Source: Leisingera thetidis | GTDB taxonomy: Bacteria > Pseudomonadota > Alphaproteobacteria > Rhodobacterales > Rhodobacteraceae | Assembly (NCBI RefSeq): GCF_025857195.1 | Contig: NZ_CP109787.1 | Span: 1,987,501 to 2,051,500, forward strand | Direction: 5' to 3' | Length of the DNA: 64,000 bases | Shown: piece after piece, positions 8,170-17,142 of the stretch | Numbering within the stretch: the stretch's first letter is position 1 | Layout: every line of letters begins with the position of its first letter | Program-made: the position numbers and the translations under genes | The notes under the pieces: generated by a model | What the model was told of the DNA's origin: nothing | The model's input: the letters and a program-made list of their open reading frames with translations, nothing else | Databases searched by the model: none

Positions 8170-8670
8170 TCAGCCGGCCTTGCCCAGCCGCCCCAGAAGC
8201 CTGTCCTTGACCAGCGGGGTGACGAATTTCGAGACATCGCCGTCCAACCGGGCAATTTCCTTGACCAGTTTCGAGGCAATGGCCTGATGCCGCGCCTCGG
8301 CCATCAGGAAGACGGTCTCGATCGAACTGTCGAGCGCCCGGTTCATGCCGACCATCTGAAACTCATACTCGAAATCGGCAACCGCGCGCAGGCCGCGCAC
8401 GATGATCTGGGCGCCGACATCGCGGGCGCAATCGATCAGCAGGTTCTCGAACGGATGCGCGATGATCTCGGTGCCGGTCTCGGCGCTGAGCTTGGCGCAT
8501 TCGGCCTCGATCATCTCCACCCGCTCTTCCAGGTTGAACAGCGGCCCCTTGTCACGGTTGATCGCCACGCCGATGACCAGCTTGTCCACCAGCGCGCTGG
8601 CGCGGCGGATGATGTCGATATGCCCGAGGGTTATCGGGTCGAAAGTGCCTGGATACAGACCCACACGCAT
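8170..8670 (-). CDS. coaD: Phosphopantetheine adenylyltransferase
   Basis: 166 residues, normal length. Catalyses the fourth step of coenzyme A synthesis, adenylating 4'-phosphopantetheine. The N-terminal nucleotidyltransferase motif GLYPGTFDPITLGHIDIIRRA contains the T/HxGH signature; IIVRGLRAVADFEYEFQMVGMNR is the substrate-binding stretch and YSFVTPLV-like FVTPLVKD lies near the C-terminus. GGAGG precedes the ATG closely. Transcribed alone, convergent with the gap side. Confidence 0.96.
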   Translation of the reverse strand: MRVGLYPGTFDPITLGHIDIIRRASALVDKLVIGVAINRDKGPLFNLEERVEMIEAECAKLSAETGTEIIAHPFENLLIDCARDVGAQIIVRGLRAVADFEYEFQMVGMNRALDSSIETVFLMAEARHQAIASKLVKEIARLDGDVSKFVTPLVKDRLLGRLGKAG

Positions 8671-8764
8671 GGGAGGCCTCCTGCCTTGTCAGAATTTCTG
8701 CACACGCAAACATAAATGCGGCCGGCATTGCAAGAGGGCAGAAATACGGAACCGCTGTTGCGGC

Positions 8765-9199
8765 TCAGTGCCCCATGATCATGTCCTGCAGGGCATCCTT
8801 CTCCATCGCCACCTGTGCCAGCTGCGCCTTGACGACATCGCCAAGTGTCACAATTCCCACAAGTTTTTCACCCTCGACAACCGGCATGTGGCGGAAACGC
8901 CCGTCCGTCATCTGCTTCAGAACCTCGCCGACATTCGACTGGCTGGTGCAGGTCACCAGCTTGCGCGTCATATAGTCGCCGACCGGCTTGCTCAGGCAGC
9001 CTGACCCGGTGGCGGCAAGTTCCCGCACGATGTCCCGCTCCGACAGGATACCGTCGGGCTTTTCTCCATCCGCCGAAACGACAACGGAGCCGAATTTGTT
9101 CGCGGCCAAAAGCTTGGCAGCTTCAGATACGCTGGCATCCGGCTTGATCGTGACCACGCCGTTGGTGGCCTTGGACTTCAAAATGACCTGAACGAGCAC
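8765..9199 (-). CDS. Tandem CBS-domain protein
   Basis: 144 residues made of two CBS domains (about 10-65 and 75-135), a Bateman module that normally binds adenine nucleotides. Typical segments are SEAAKLLAANKFGSVVVS, ILSERDIVRELA, VGDYMTRKLVTCTSQSNVGEVLKQMTDGRFRHMPVVEG and LVGIVTLGDVVK. The GTG at 9199 is preferred over an ATG 48 bases upstream because GGAGG lies eight bases before it and the mature family start (LVQ.ILKSK) follows at once. Stand-alone CBS pairs usually act as energy or nucleotide sensors; the partner here is unknown. Confidence 0.85.
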   Translation of the reverse strand: MLVQVILKSKATNGVVTIKPDASVSEAAKLLAANKFGSVVVSADGEKPDGILSERDIVRELAATGSGCLSKPVGDYMTRKLVTCTSQSNVGEVLKQMTDGRFRHMPVVEGEKLVGIVTLGDVVKAQLAQVAMEKDALQDMIMGH

Positions 9200-9254
9200 G
9201 CTGCAGACCTCCGTGATTTTAATGCGTAACAGCAAGGTTTGCCGCAACGCAGCT

Positions 9255-10151
9255 TTAAGTCAAGGCTTCCAGCCGGGCCACCTCGTCGCGGATGCCCCTG
9301 GACAGCGCCTGGGCAAAGCGGTTCAGCCGCTCGCTGCGCTGGTCGCCCTGATGGCGCACCAGGTGGAAACTGCGGGTCAGACTCACCTTGTCGGTCAGGA
9401 TCTTGCGCAGCATCCGGTGGGCCGGCAGGCTGAAGTCATGCGCCACGCACAGCCCGGTGCCCTGCGCCGCCATCTTGATCTGCACCGACACCGAATTGGA
9501 GGCCAGCGCCACCCGCTCGATGCCGATGTCGTTGAGGTAATCCAGTTCCTTGTCAAAGATCATGTCCGGGATATAGCCGATCATCTTGTGGCCCTTCAGG
9601 TCCTCCAGCCCGGTGATCGGCGGGTGCTCCTTCAGGTAATGGCGCGAAGCCACCAGATGCAGGTTGTAGTCGCAGATCTTCTGCACCAGCAGCTTGCCCG
9701 CCGTGGGCGCGCTGACCGTGACGGCCATATCCGCTTCACGGCGGCTGAGGTTGATCACCCGCGGCAGCGCGACGATCTGAATATCCAGATCCGGGTTCTC
9801 CTCGGCGATCTGCACGCAGACCTGCGGCAGGATGTAATTGGCGCTGCCGTCCGGGGCGCCGATGCGGATCTGTCCCGACATCGTATCGCTCGGCCCGCTC
9901 AGGGCTTCGGTGCCGGCGCGCATGGCCTGTTCGGCCGCTTCGGCATGGACCAGCAACCGGTCGCCGGCCGCGCTCAGCGCATAGCCCTGCGGGGATTTCA
10001 CGAACAGCGGGGTTTCCAATGCGGCCTCGAACCGGGCGATCCTGCGGCCCACAGTGGCCGGGTCCATCTTCAGGATGCGGCCCGCCCCCGACAGGCTCGC
10101 CTCCCGCGCCACCGCCAAAAACACTTTCATATCATCCCACTGCGGATCCAT
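9255..10151 (-). CDS. LysR family transcriptional regulator
   Basis: 298 residues. N-terminal winged helix-turn-helix (about 5-62: DDMKVFLAVAREASLSGAGRILKMDPATVGRRIARFEAALE) and a substrate-binding domain from about 90 to the end. The ATG at 10151 with GGAGGA nine bases before it fits the family start; an upstream ATG at 10268 would add an unrelated tail. It is divergent from mmsA with 137 bases between the two starts, the classic LysR layout, so it probably controls methylmalonate-semialdehyde dehydrogenase and valine catabolism, perhaps sensing a pathway intermediate. That target is inferred. Confidence 0.88.
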   Translation of the reverse strand: MDPQWDDMKVFLAVAREASLSGAGRILKMDPATVGRRIARFEAALETPLFVKSPQGYALSAAGDRLLVHAEAAEQAMRAGTEALSGPSDTMSGQIRIGAPDGSANYILPQVCVQIAEENPDLDIQIVALPRVINLSRREADMAVTVSAPTAGKLLVQKICDYNLHLVASRHYLKEHPPITGLEDLKGHKMIGYIPDMIFDKELDYLNDIGIERVALASNSVSVQIKMAAQGTGLCVAHDFSLPAHRMLRKILTDKVSLTRSFHLVRHQGDQRSERLNRFAQALSRGIRDEVARLEALT

Positions 10152-10288
10152 CGGTACGGGTCCTCCGTCTGCCTGCCAACGTTTCGTTAACCTTTTGCGT
10201 TCCTGCAAAGCCTCTTTGAAATCTTTCCCCTTTTCCGATGATTTTTGCAAGCCTAGGATTGACGGCAAGATGAACAGAGGAGGATCCG

Positions 10289-11788
10289 ATGAAAGAACTC
10301 GGTCACTTTATCAACGGCAAACTCGTTTCCGGCACCTCGGGCCGCTTTGACGATGTCTTCAACCCCGCAACCGGCGAAGTGCAGTACCTGTGCCCGATGG
10401 CCAGCGCTGCTGAAACCACAGAGATCATCGAAAAGGCCGCCGCCGCGCAGCCGGCCTGGGGCGCCACCAACCCGCAGAAACGCGCCCGCGTGATGATGGC
10501 CATGGTCGGCCTGATGAACCGCGACATGGACAAGCTGGCCGAAGCGCTGAGCCGCGAGCACGGCAAGACCATCCCGGACGCCAAGGGCGACCTGCAGCGC
10601 GGCCTGGAAGTGATCGAATACTGCGTCGGCGCGCCACAGATGCTGAAGGGTGAATTCACTGACAGCGCAGGCCCCGGCATCGACATGTACTCCATGCGCC
10701 AGCCGCTGGGTGTTGTCGGCTCGATCATGCCGTTCAACTTCCCCGCCATGATGCCGCTGTGGCACGTCGGCCCGGCGCTGGCCTGCGGCAACGCCGTGGT
10801 GCTGAAGCCGTCCGAACGCGACCCCTCCGTGCCGCTGATGCTGGCGGAGCTGTTTGTCGAGGCCGGCCTGCCCGAAGGCGTGTTCCAGGTGGTGAACGGC
10901 GACCGCGAGGCGGTTGACACCATTCTGGACAGCGAGATCATCCAGGGCGTGTCCTTCGTCGGCTCCACCCCGATCGCGCAGTACATCTACTCGCGCGCCA
11001 CCGCCAACGGCAAGCGCGCCCAGTGCTTCGGCGGCGCCAAGAACCACATGATCATCATGCCCGACGCCGATCTGGACCAGGCTGCGGACGCGCTGGTGGG
11101 TGCCGGCTTCGGCGCGGCCGGCGAACGCTGCATGGCGATCTCGGTTGCGGTGCCGGTGGGCGAGGAAACCGCCGACAAGCTGATCGAAAAGCTGATCCCG
11201 CGCATCGAAACCCTGAAGGTCGGCCCCTACACCGCCGGCGACGACGTGGATCTGGGCCCGGTCGTGACCGCGGCATCCAAAGAGCGGATCCTGGGCCTGA
11301 TCCAGTCCGGCGTCGATCAGGGCGCCAAGCTGGTGGTCGACAACCGCGACTTCAAACTGCAGGGATACGAGGACGGCTTCTTTGTCGGCGCGCATCTGTT
11401 CGACCATGTCACCCCCGACATGGACATCTACAAGCAGGAGATCTTCGGCCCGGTGCTTTCCACTGTCCGTGCAGGCACTTACGAGGAAGCCTTGAAGCTG
11501 GCGATGGATCACGAATACGGCAACGGCACCGCGATCTTCACCCGTGACGGCGACACCGCCCGCGATTTCGCCAGCCGGGTGAACATCGGCATGGTGGGCA
11601 TCAACGTGCCGATTCCGGTGCCGCTGGCCTATCACACTTTCGGCGGCTGGAAGAAGTCGATGTTCGGCGACCTGAACCAGCACGGCCCCGACAGCTTCAA
11701 ATTCTACACCCGCACCAAGACCGTGACCTCCCGCTGGCCCTCGGGCATCAAGGAAGGCGGCGAGTTCAACTTCAAAGCGATGGACTGA
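10289..11788 (+). CDS. mmsA: Methylmalonate-semialdehyde dehydrogenase (CoA-acylating)
   Basis: 499 residues, full length. Converts methylmalonate (or malonate) semialdehyde to propionyl-CoA (acetyl-CoA) with CoA and NAD, the last step of valine catabolism also used in myo-inositol breakdown. Shows the aldehyde dehydrogenase fold with the MPFNFPAMMPLWHVGPALACGNAVVLKPSE-type cofactor region, GVSFVGSTPIAQYIY, and the catalytic Cys281 in GERCMA, with the family-typical lack of the usual general-base Glu. Preceded by GAGGAGGATC. The downstream steps are encoded at 15929-19061, separated by three unrelated genes. Confidence 0.95.
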   Translation: MKELGHFINGKLVSGTSGRFDDVFNPATGEVQYLCPMASAAETTEIIEKAAAAQPAWGATNPQKRARVMMAMVGLMNRDMDKLAEALSREHGKTIPDAKGDLQRGLEVIEYCVGAPQMLKGEFTDSAGPGIDMYSMRQPLGVVGSIMPFNFPAMMPLWHVGPALACGNAVVLKPSERDPSVPLMLAELFVEAGLPEGVFQVVNGDREAVDTILDSEIIQGVSFVGSTPIAQYIYSRATANGKRAQCFGGAKNHMIIMPDADLDQAADALVGAGFGAAGERCMAISVAVPVGEETADKLIEKLIPRIETLKVGPYTAGDDVDLGPVVTAASKERILGLIQSGVDQGAKLVVDNRDFKLQGYEDGFFVGAHLFDHVTPDMDIYKQEIFGPVLSTVRAGTYEEALKLAMDHEYGNGTAIFTRDGDTARDFASRVNIGMVGINVPIPVPLAYHTFGGWKKSMFGDLNQHGPDSFKFYTRTKTVTSRWPSGIKEGGEFNFKAMD

Positions 11789-11811
11789 GGCAAGCCCTGC
11801 CGCACGCAATC

Positions 11812-11839
11812 AAAGGCCCCGGAGTTCCGGGGCCTTTTC
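11812..11839 (+). terminator. Terminator after mmsA
   Basis: Stem AAAGGCCCCGG / CCGGGGCCTTT with a short AGTT loop, running into TTTTC. It isolates mmsA from the following desaturase gene. Confidence 0.88.
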
Positions 11840-11992
11840 TGTTGCCAGCCGCTGCGGAATGGCCTCCTGACAGCCCAGATCACTGGGTTTTTCGGCATCG
11901 CGACCGGATTTGACCGCCCTGTGGCCAAATTTCCCTTGTTCCGCGCCGCCAGTAGTCTATCCGGTCAACAAGAGACAGAAAACGGCAGGCGC

Positions 11993-13027
11993 ATGAGCAA
12001 CTCCCCCGAACCAATTCAGCCGCAGGCAACTGCAAAGACCGCGCGTGACTGGGTCAAGCTTCTGGCCCATTACCGGGAACCCGACCATTTGCGCAGCGTG
12101 TTTGAATTGGCGGTAACGGTGGTGCCTTTTGTGCTTCTGTGGGCACTGGCCTGGTGGTCGCTGTCGGTCAGCTACTGGCTGACGCTGGCGGTTTCCGTCC
12201 TCATCGCGGCTTTTCTGCTGCGCCTGTTCACCATCCAGCATGATTGCGGGCACGGGTCTTTCTTCAAGAACCGCCATGTCAGCGACTGGACCGGGCGCAT
12301 CATCGGGGTGCTGACCCTGACGCCGTATGATGTCTGGCGCCGCACCCATTCAATCCACCACAGCACCCACGGCAACCTGGACAAGCGCGGCATGGGCGAC
12401 ATCCACACCCTGACCGTGGCCGAATACCGGGCGCTGGGGCGCTGGGATCAGCTGATGTACCGGATCTACCGCCACCCGGTCACGCTGTTCGTTCTCGGCC
12501 CCGGCTACCTTTTCTTTCTGCAGAACCGCATTCCCTACGGGCTGATGAACCAGATGCGCTACTGGATCAGCGCCATGGGAACAAATGCGGTGATCTTCGC
12601 GGCGCTGGCGGTGATCTGGTATTTCGGCGGGCTGATGCCGCTGCTGCTGATCTTTCTGCCCGCAACGCTGATCGCTGCAACCGCCGGTCTGTGGCTGTTC
12701 TATGTGCAGCACCAGTTTGAAACCACCCAGTGGGAGCAGGAAGAAGACTGGCAGCTGCATGACGCCGCCTTGCACGGCAGCTCCCACTATGTACTGCCGC
12801 CGGTTCTGCAATGGCTGAGCGCAAACATCGGCATCCACCATGTGCACCACCTCTACAGCCGGATCCCGTTCTACCGGCTGACCGAAGTCCTGCGCGATCA
12901 CACCGAACTGGCAGAAGGCAACCGGATGACCATCCGCGAAAGCCTGGCCAATGCGCGGCTGCACCTGTGGGATGAAGACAGCAAGCGCCTGCTGTCCTTT
13001 GCCCAGGCCCGCAGCCTGTACAGCTGA
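11993..13027 (+). CDS. Membrane fatty acid desaturase
   Basis: 344 residues. Integral-membrane di-iron desaturase with all three histidine boxes: HDCGH (residues 83-87), HSIHH (119-123) and HHVHH (282-286, in GIHHVHHLYSRIPFY). Hydrophobic spans lie at about 40-80 (VVPFVLLWALAWWSL, LTLAVSVLIAAFLLRL), 155-175 and 195-235. It should introduce a double bond into membrane acyl chains, in the family that includes bacterial delta-9/delta-12 lipid desaturases; regiospecificity cannot be told. The ATG at 11993 is taken over an upstream ATG at 11921, since the upstream piece looks like leader sequence. It interrupts the valine cluster and is transcribed alone. Confidence 0.9.
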   Translation: MSNSPEPIQPQATAKTARDWVKLLAHYREPDHLRSVFELAVTVVPFVLLWALAWWSLSVSYWLTLAVSVLIAAFLLRLFTIQHDCGHGSFFKNRHVSDWTGRIIGVLTLTPYDVWRRTHSIHHSTHGNLDKRGMGDIHTLTVAEYRALGRWDQLMYRIYRHPVTLFVLGPGYLFFLQNRIPYGLMNQMRYWISAMGTNAVIFAALAVIWYFGGLMPLLLIFLPATLIAATAGLWLFYVQHQFETTQWEQEEDWQLHDAALHGSSHYVLPPVLQWLSANIGIHHVHHLYSRIPFYRLTEVLRDHTELAEGNRMTIRESLANARLHLWDEDSKRLLSFAQARSLYS

Positions 13028-13175
13028 CCCCGCTGACGGCGCAGGCGGCGGTCTTCCGCCACCTCTGACAACACAAGCTTGTGAGAAGCGCCATTTCCGG
13101 TATGCCGGCCCCTAGGAAAACCTGCGCCGGTGATTATGTTGCGGCGGAGTTTTCGAGCAGCTTGGCAGAGGTAAC

Positions 13176-13778
13176 ATGACCAAACTCCGCATCACCCGCC
13201 GTGCCGTCCTGACCGGGGCCGGCGCAACCCTGGCCGTCCCGTCCCTTCTGCGCGCACAGTCCACCGACGCCTTTCCGCAGGATGAACCGGCAATCCGCGA
13301 AGAAGTGCCGGTCCAGCGCAATGTGTCCGCCTTTGCCCAGCAGAACTGGCAGGACCATTTCGACACGCTGGGCTCCGGCTGCCTGCTGGCCGACATCAGC
13401 TCCCGCGCGCTGCATTACTGGGGGCCGGACGGCGAAACCTACCGGCTGTTCCCTTCCTCGGTGCCGATGACCGAAGATCTGACCAAGCGCGGCTACACCA
13501 AGGTTGTGCGCAAGCGCGAGAACCCAAGCTGGACCCCCACCGCATCGATGCGCGAGCGCGATCCGACGCTGCCGGTCCGCATCGAAGGCGGCGTCGAAGG
13601 CAACCCTCTGGGCACCCGGGCCATGTATCTGGACTGGCCGGCCTATCTGGTGCACGGCACCCATGACACCCGCAAGATCGGGCGGCAGAGCTCGTCGGGG
13701 TGCATCGGCCTCTACAACCAGCACGTTGAAGAGCTCTATGAGATGGTCGAAGTGGGCACCCAGGTCCGGCTGATGTAA
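13176..13778 (+). CDS. L,D-transpeptidase (YkuD family), Tat-type signal
   Basis: 200 residues. An N-terminal twin-arginine-like signal (RITRRAVLTGAGATLAVPSLL) directs it to the periplasm. The catalytic domain has HGTHDTRKIGRQSSSGCIG with the nucleophile Cys176; the usual Arg after GC(I/V) is replaced by Gly (GCIGLYN). Such enzymes make 3-3 peptidoglycan cross-links or attach lipoproteins to peptidoglycan. AGAGGT precedes the ATG. Convergent with the glycosyltransferase gene. Confidence 0.9.
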   Translation: MTKLRITRRAVLTGAGATLAVPSLLRAQSTDAFPQDEPAIREEVPVQRNVSAFAQQNWQDHFDTLGSGCLLADISSRALHYWGPDGETYRLFPSSVPMTEDLTKRGYTKVVRKRENPSWTPTASMRERDPTLPVRIEGGVEGNPLGTRAMYLDWPAYLVHGTHDTRKIGRQSSSGCIGLYNQHVEELYEMVEVGTQVRLM

Positions 13779-13867
13779 CCAAGACCGGCCGCTGCGGTGC
13801 GCGGTGCGGCAAACAGGAGCGGGCACGGCGCATGGCCCGTGCCCGTTCCTGATTCTGCGCCTCTGCC

Positions 13868-15706
13868 TTACTTCAGGCTGATGTGATCCGGCTTCAGGCC
13901 CGCATCGAACCGCTCCACGGTTTTTTCCATCAGCGCTTCAAAATTCCGGGTGAACCGCTTGGTGTCATAAAGCGGACCTGACTTGATGCTTTCCTGCAAC
14001 CGGGCCTTCACGTCAGCCAGATACGCCGGGTCGCGGGCCAGTTTCAGGGCAAGCGCCTGGTACTGCTGGGGGGTTGCGGCGATCAATTCGTCCAGATCCA
14101 CCGAATGCAGCAGGCTGGCGGCAACCCGCGCGGCAAACTGTTTGCCGGCTTTTGTCACCACCGGGACCCCCGCCCACAAGGCGTCGCTTGCGGTGGTGTG
14201 GGCGTTCACGTTGAACGTGTCCAGGAAGATATCCGCAAGCGGCAGGCGGGACAGATGGTCCTCCTGCAAGGCAAAGCCGGCAAAGACGATGCGTTCCGGA
14301 GCGACACCGCGCTTCTTCGCTTCGGCGCGGATGTTTTCATGGATCGCGCCATTGTTTGCGTAGAACCAAAGCACGCTGTCCGGCACCAGCTTCATCAGTT
14401 TCATCCAGACTTCGAATTCATCGGGCGAAACCTTGTAAGGGTTGTTGAAGGAGCAGAACACCAGCGCCTCTTCCGGAAGCCCGACGTCGGCGCGCGTGGG
14501 CTTCACTGCCGAGGCCTGCCGCCCGTCATCATTCGACTGATAGCAGTCCGGCATATACAGTACTTTTTCGGTATAATACTTGCGGTACTTCGGCGGCAGG
14601 ACGACGGGGTCGGCAATCATGTAATCCATGGCATCGACCCCGGTGCTGCCCGGATATCCGAGGTAGGAGATCTGGATCGGCGCCATCCGGTGGTCGAACA
14701 GGTTGACCCGGTTGCCCTTGGTATGGCCCTTCAGATCGATGGCAATGTCCAGGCAATCCGCGCGGGCTTGCTCGACGATTGTTTCGCTGGCAACACCGGC
14801 AACCTGCCGGTACACATCCGCGGATTTTTCCGCCCGGACACGGCCCTCCTGCTCGGTCATCGTGCCATAGTCGTAGATATAGACCTCAAACCTGTCGCGG
14901 TCATGCAGTTCGAACATCCGTCCGATCAGATACATGGTCGCATGGTCAAGGAAGTCGCAGGAGAAATAGCCGATCCTGATTTTTCCGGATTGCTTCAGCG
15001 GCCCGCTGAAGCTGGCGGTCTCCTTTTTGCAGACTTTGTTGGTCCGGGCGGCCTGGATCGAATACTTCAGCTGAATTGCGGGATCATCCACGATGCTCAG
15101 GAAGGAGAACGGGTCGACCGATTTCATGATGTCGGACTGTTTCTTGAGCTTCCTTTTCGCCCGGCCGACTTCGGACCAGTCGCATTTGCGCCGCTTGAGG
15201 TGCATCAGGCGCGCAAAGACGACCTCATTGGAGGGATCGAATTTCAGCGTGTCCTGGAAATAGTTGATCGCTTCCTCGTCCTGCGCGATCCGCATCAGGT
15301 AGCTGCCGATGTAGGCGAGGCATTCCGGGTTCCTGGGTTCCAGGCGCAGCGCGTCGACGTGGTGCAGGATCGCCTGGTCGGGCAATTCCATCAGTTCCAG
15401 AACCTCGCCAAGCGTTGTGTGGATCTTGCGGTTCCTGTCATCCAGTTTCAGCGCCAGCTTCAGCAGATAGATCGCATCGTTCAGATTGCGTTCAATTGCC
15501 TTGTGGCGGGCAAGCTTCATCAGCTGCTGCGCCTGCTCCTGGGGCGTGCCGTTCCTGGCATTCAGCAACCCGTGGCGCATGGCCATGGCGAAATCGGCCC
15601 GCCCGTTGCCGGCAACGGCTGCCGAAAAATCCGGCGCCGGGCCATTGCCGACCGCGCCCCCGTTCTTTGCGGATGCCAGAAAATGCTGCGCCTCTGAATT
15701 CGACAC
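13868..15706 (-). CDS. TPR protein with SPINDLY/OGT-like glycosyltransferase domain (GT41)
   Basis: 612 residues. Residues about 45-200 form tetratricopeptide repeats (for example LGEVLELMELPDQAILHHVDALRLEPRN in two parts), followed by a GT41 domain: KIRIGYFSCDFLDHATMYLI, DIAIDLKGHTKGNR, PIQISYLGYPGSTG, DYMIADPVVLPP, and ILDTFNVNAHTTASDALWAGVPVVT-like FLDTFNVNAHTTASDALW. This family transfers sugars to Ser/Thr (O-GlcNAc or O-fucose) of proteins. The start is GTG at 15706, chosen because AAAGGAG lies eight bases before it; the frame stays open upstream across the divergent gene but without similarity. No flagellar or S-layer gene is next to it, so its acceptor is unknown. Confidence 0.88.
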   Translation of the reverse strand: MSNSEAQHFLASAKNGGAVGNGPAPDFSAAVAGNGRADFAMAMRHGLLNARNGTPQEQAQQLMKLARHKAIERNLNDAIYLLKLALKLDDRNRKIHTTLGEVLELMELPDQAILHHVDALRLEPRNPECLAYIGSYLMRIAQDEEAINYFQDTLKFDPSNEVVFARLMHLKRRKCDWSEVGRAKRKLKKQSDIMKSVDPFSFLSIVDDPAIQLKYSIQAARTNKVCKKETASFSGPLKQSGKIRIGYFSCDFLDHATMYLIGRMFELHDRDRFEVYIYDYGTMTEQEGRVRAEKSADVYRQVAGVASETIVEQARADCLDIAIDLKGHTKGNRVNLFDHRMAPIQISYLGYPGSTGVDAMDYMIADPVVLPPKYRKYYTEKVLYMPDCYQSNDDGRQASAVKPTRADVGLPEEALVFCSFNNPYKVSPDEFEVWMKLMKLVPDSVLWFYANNGAIHENIRAEAKKRGVAPERIVFAGFALQEDHLSRLPLADIFLDTFNVNAHTTASDALWAGVPVVTKAGKQFAARVAASLLHSVDLDELIAATPQQYQALALKLARDPAYLADVKARLQESIKSGPLYDTKRFTRNFEALMEKTVERFDAGLKPDHISLK

Positions 15707-15928
15707 TGCGTCTACTCCTTTTGGAATGCGTGCCGCAGGATTCACCTGCAGTCTGTCTGTTTGGGACCGAGTTTCCCCGAAGTTTCTTAATATTCTCCTC
15801 ACCCCGCCCGCCTCCGCCTGCGGCATTGCTGCACGGCGGCTTTGCATTTGCGCAGCTTGCCTCAGGCTCCGGCTGGCGCTATTAAATAAACAACTGTTCA
15901 ATTCATGCGCTGGCGGGAGGAGCTGCTG

Positions 15929-17068
15929 ATGGATTTCGCACTGACTGAGGAACAGACGGCCATTTTCGACATGGCCCATGCCTTTGGGCAGGAACACATC
16001 GCGCCGCATTCCCGCCAATGGGAAAAGGACGGCACGATCCCCAAATCCCTCTGGCCCAAGCTGGCCGAGCTGGGTTTCGGGGGGCTTTACGTCTCCGAGG
16101 AATACGGCGGCTCGGGCCTCAGCCGCCTGGATGCCACCCTGGTGTTCGAAGCGCTGGCGATGGCCGACCCCGCGGTCGGTTCGTTCCTGTCGATCCACAA
16201 CATGTGCGGCGGCATGATCGACAAGTTCGGCTCGGAAGAGACCAAGCAGAAATGGCTGCCCGCACTCTGCACGATGGAGAGGATCTTCTCCTACTGCCTG
16301 ACCGAACCGGGCTCCGGCTCCGACGCGGCGGCATTGAAGACCCGCGCCGAGCGCAGCAATGACGGCTACACGCTGAACGGCACCAAGGCGTTCATCTCCG
16401 GCGGCTCCTATTCCGATGCCTATGTCGTGATGTGCCGCACCGGCGAGGACGGCCCCAAGGGGATCTCCACCGTGGTGGTCGAGGACGGCGCCAAAGGCCT
16501 GTCTTTCGGCGCGCTGGAGGACAAGATGGGCTGGAAGGCACAGCCCACCTCGCAGGTGCAGTTCGACGACTGCAGGATCCCGGCAGACAACCTGATCGGC
16601 GAGGAAGGCAAGGGCTTCACTTACGCGATGGCGGGCCTCGACGGCGGCCGCCTCAACATCTCGGCCGGCGCGCTGGGCGGGGCCCAGACGGCACTGGACC
16701 AGACCGTGCAATACATGTCCGAGCGCAAGGCCTTCGGCAAGTCGATCAACCAGTTCCAGGCGCTGCAGTTCCGGCTGGCGGAGTATGAGACCAAGCTGCA
16801 GGCCGCCCGCACCTTCCTGCGCCAGGCGGCGTGGAAGCTGGACACCGGCGCCCCTGACGCCGGCAAGTTCTGCGCCATGGCCAAGCTGCTGGTGACCGAC
16901 ACCGCCTTTGATGTCGCCAACGGCTGCCTGCAGCTGCACGGCGGCTACGGCTACCTGGCCGATTACGGGGTGGAAAAGATCGTCCGCGACCTGCGCGTGC
17001 ACCAGATCCTCGAAGGCACCAACGAGATCATGCGCCTGATCGTCTCGCGCCAGATGATTGCGGGCTAA
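15929..17068 (+). CDS. Acyl-CoA dehydrogenase, probable isobutyryl-CoA dehydrogenase
   Basis: 379 residues. FAD flavoenzyme that forms the alpha-beta double bond in acyl-CoA. Typical segments are YCLTEPGSGSDAAALKT (flavin/substrate loop), GTKAFISGGSYSDAYVVM, and the C-terminal QLHGGYGYLADYGVEKIVRDLRVHQILEGTNEIMR. The gene runs with a 3-hydroxyisobutyryl-CoA hydrolase and mmsB, so the substrate is most likely isobutyryl-CoA of valine breakdown. ATG at 15929 (GGGAGG nine bases before) begins the usual MDFALTEEQ start. A 222-base divergent gap separates it from the glycosyltransferase. Confidence 0.92.
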   Translation: MDFALTEEQTAIFDMAHAFGQEHIAPHSRQWEKDGTIPKSLWPKLAELGFGGLYVSEEYGGSGLSRLDATLVFEALAMADPAVGSFLSIHNMCGGMIDKFGSEETKQKWLPALCTMERIFSYCLTEPGSGSDAAALKTRAERSNDGYTLNGTKAFISGGSYSDAYVVMCRTGEDGPKGISTVVVEDGAKGLSFGALEDKMGWKAQPTSQVQFDDCRIPADNLIGEEGKGFTYAMAGLDGGRLNISAGALGGAQTALDQTVQYMSERKAFGKSINQFQALQFRLAEYETKLQAARTFLRQAAWKLDTGAPDAGKFCAMAKLLVTDTAFDVANGCLQLHGGYGYLADYGVEKIVRDLRVHQILEGTNEIMRLIVSRQMIAG

Positions 17069-17142
17069 CCCGCGGGCGCCTAAGGTTTTCCATGGGAAGG
17101 CCCGGCGCCGCTGCCGGGCACCCTCAATAGGGGACATTTGCC

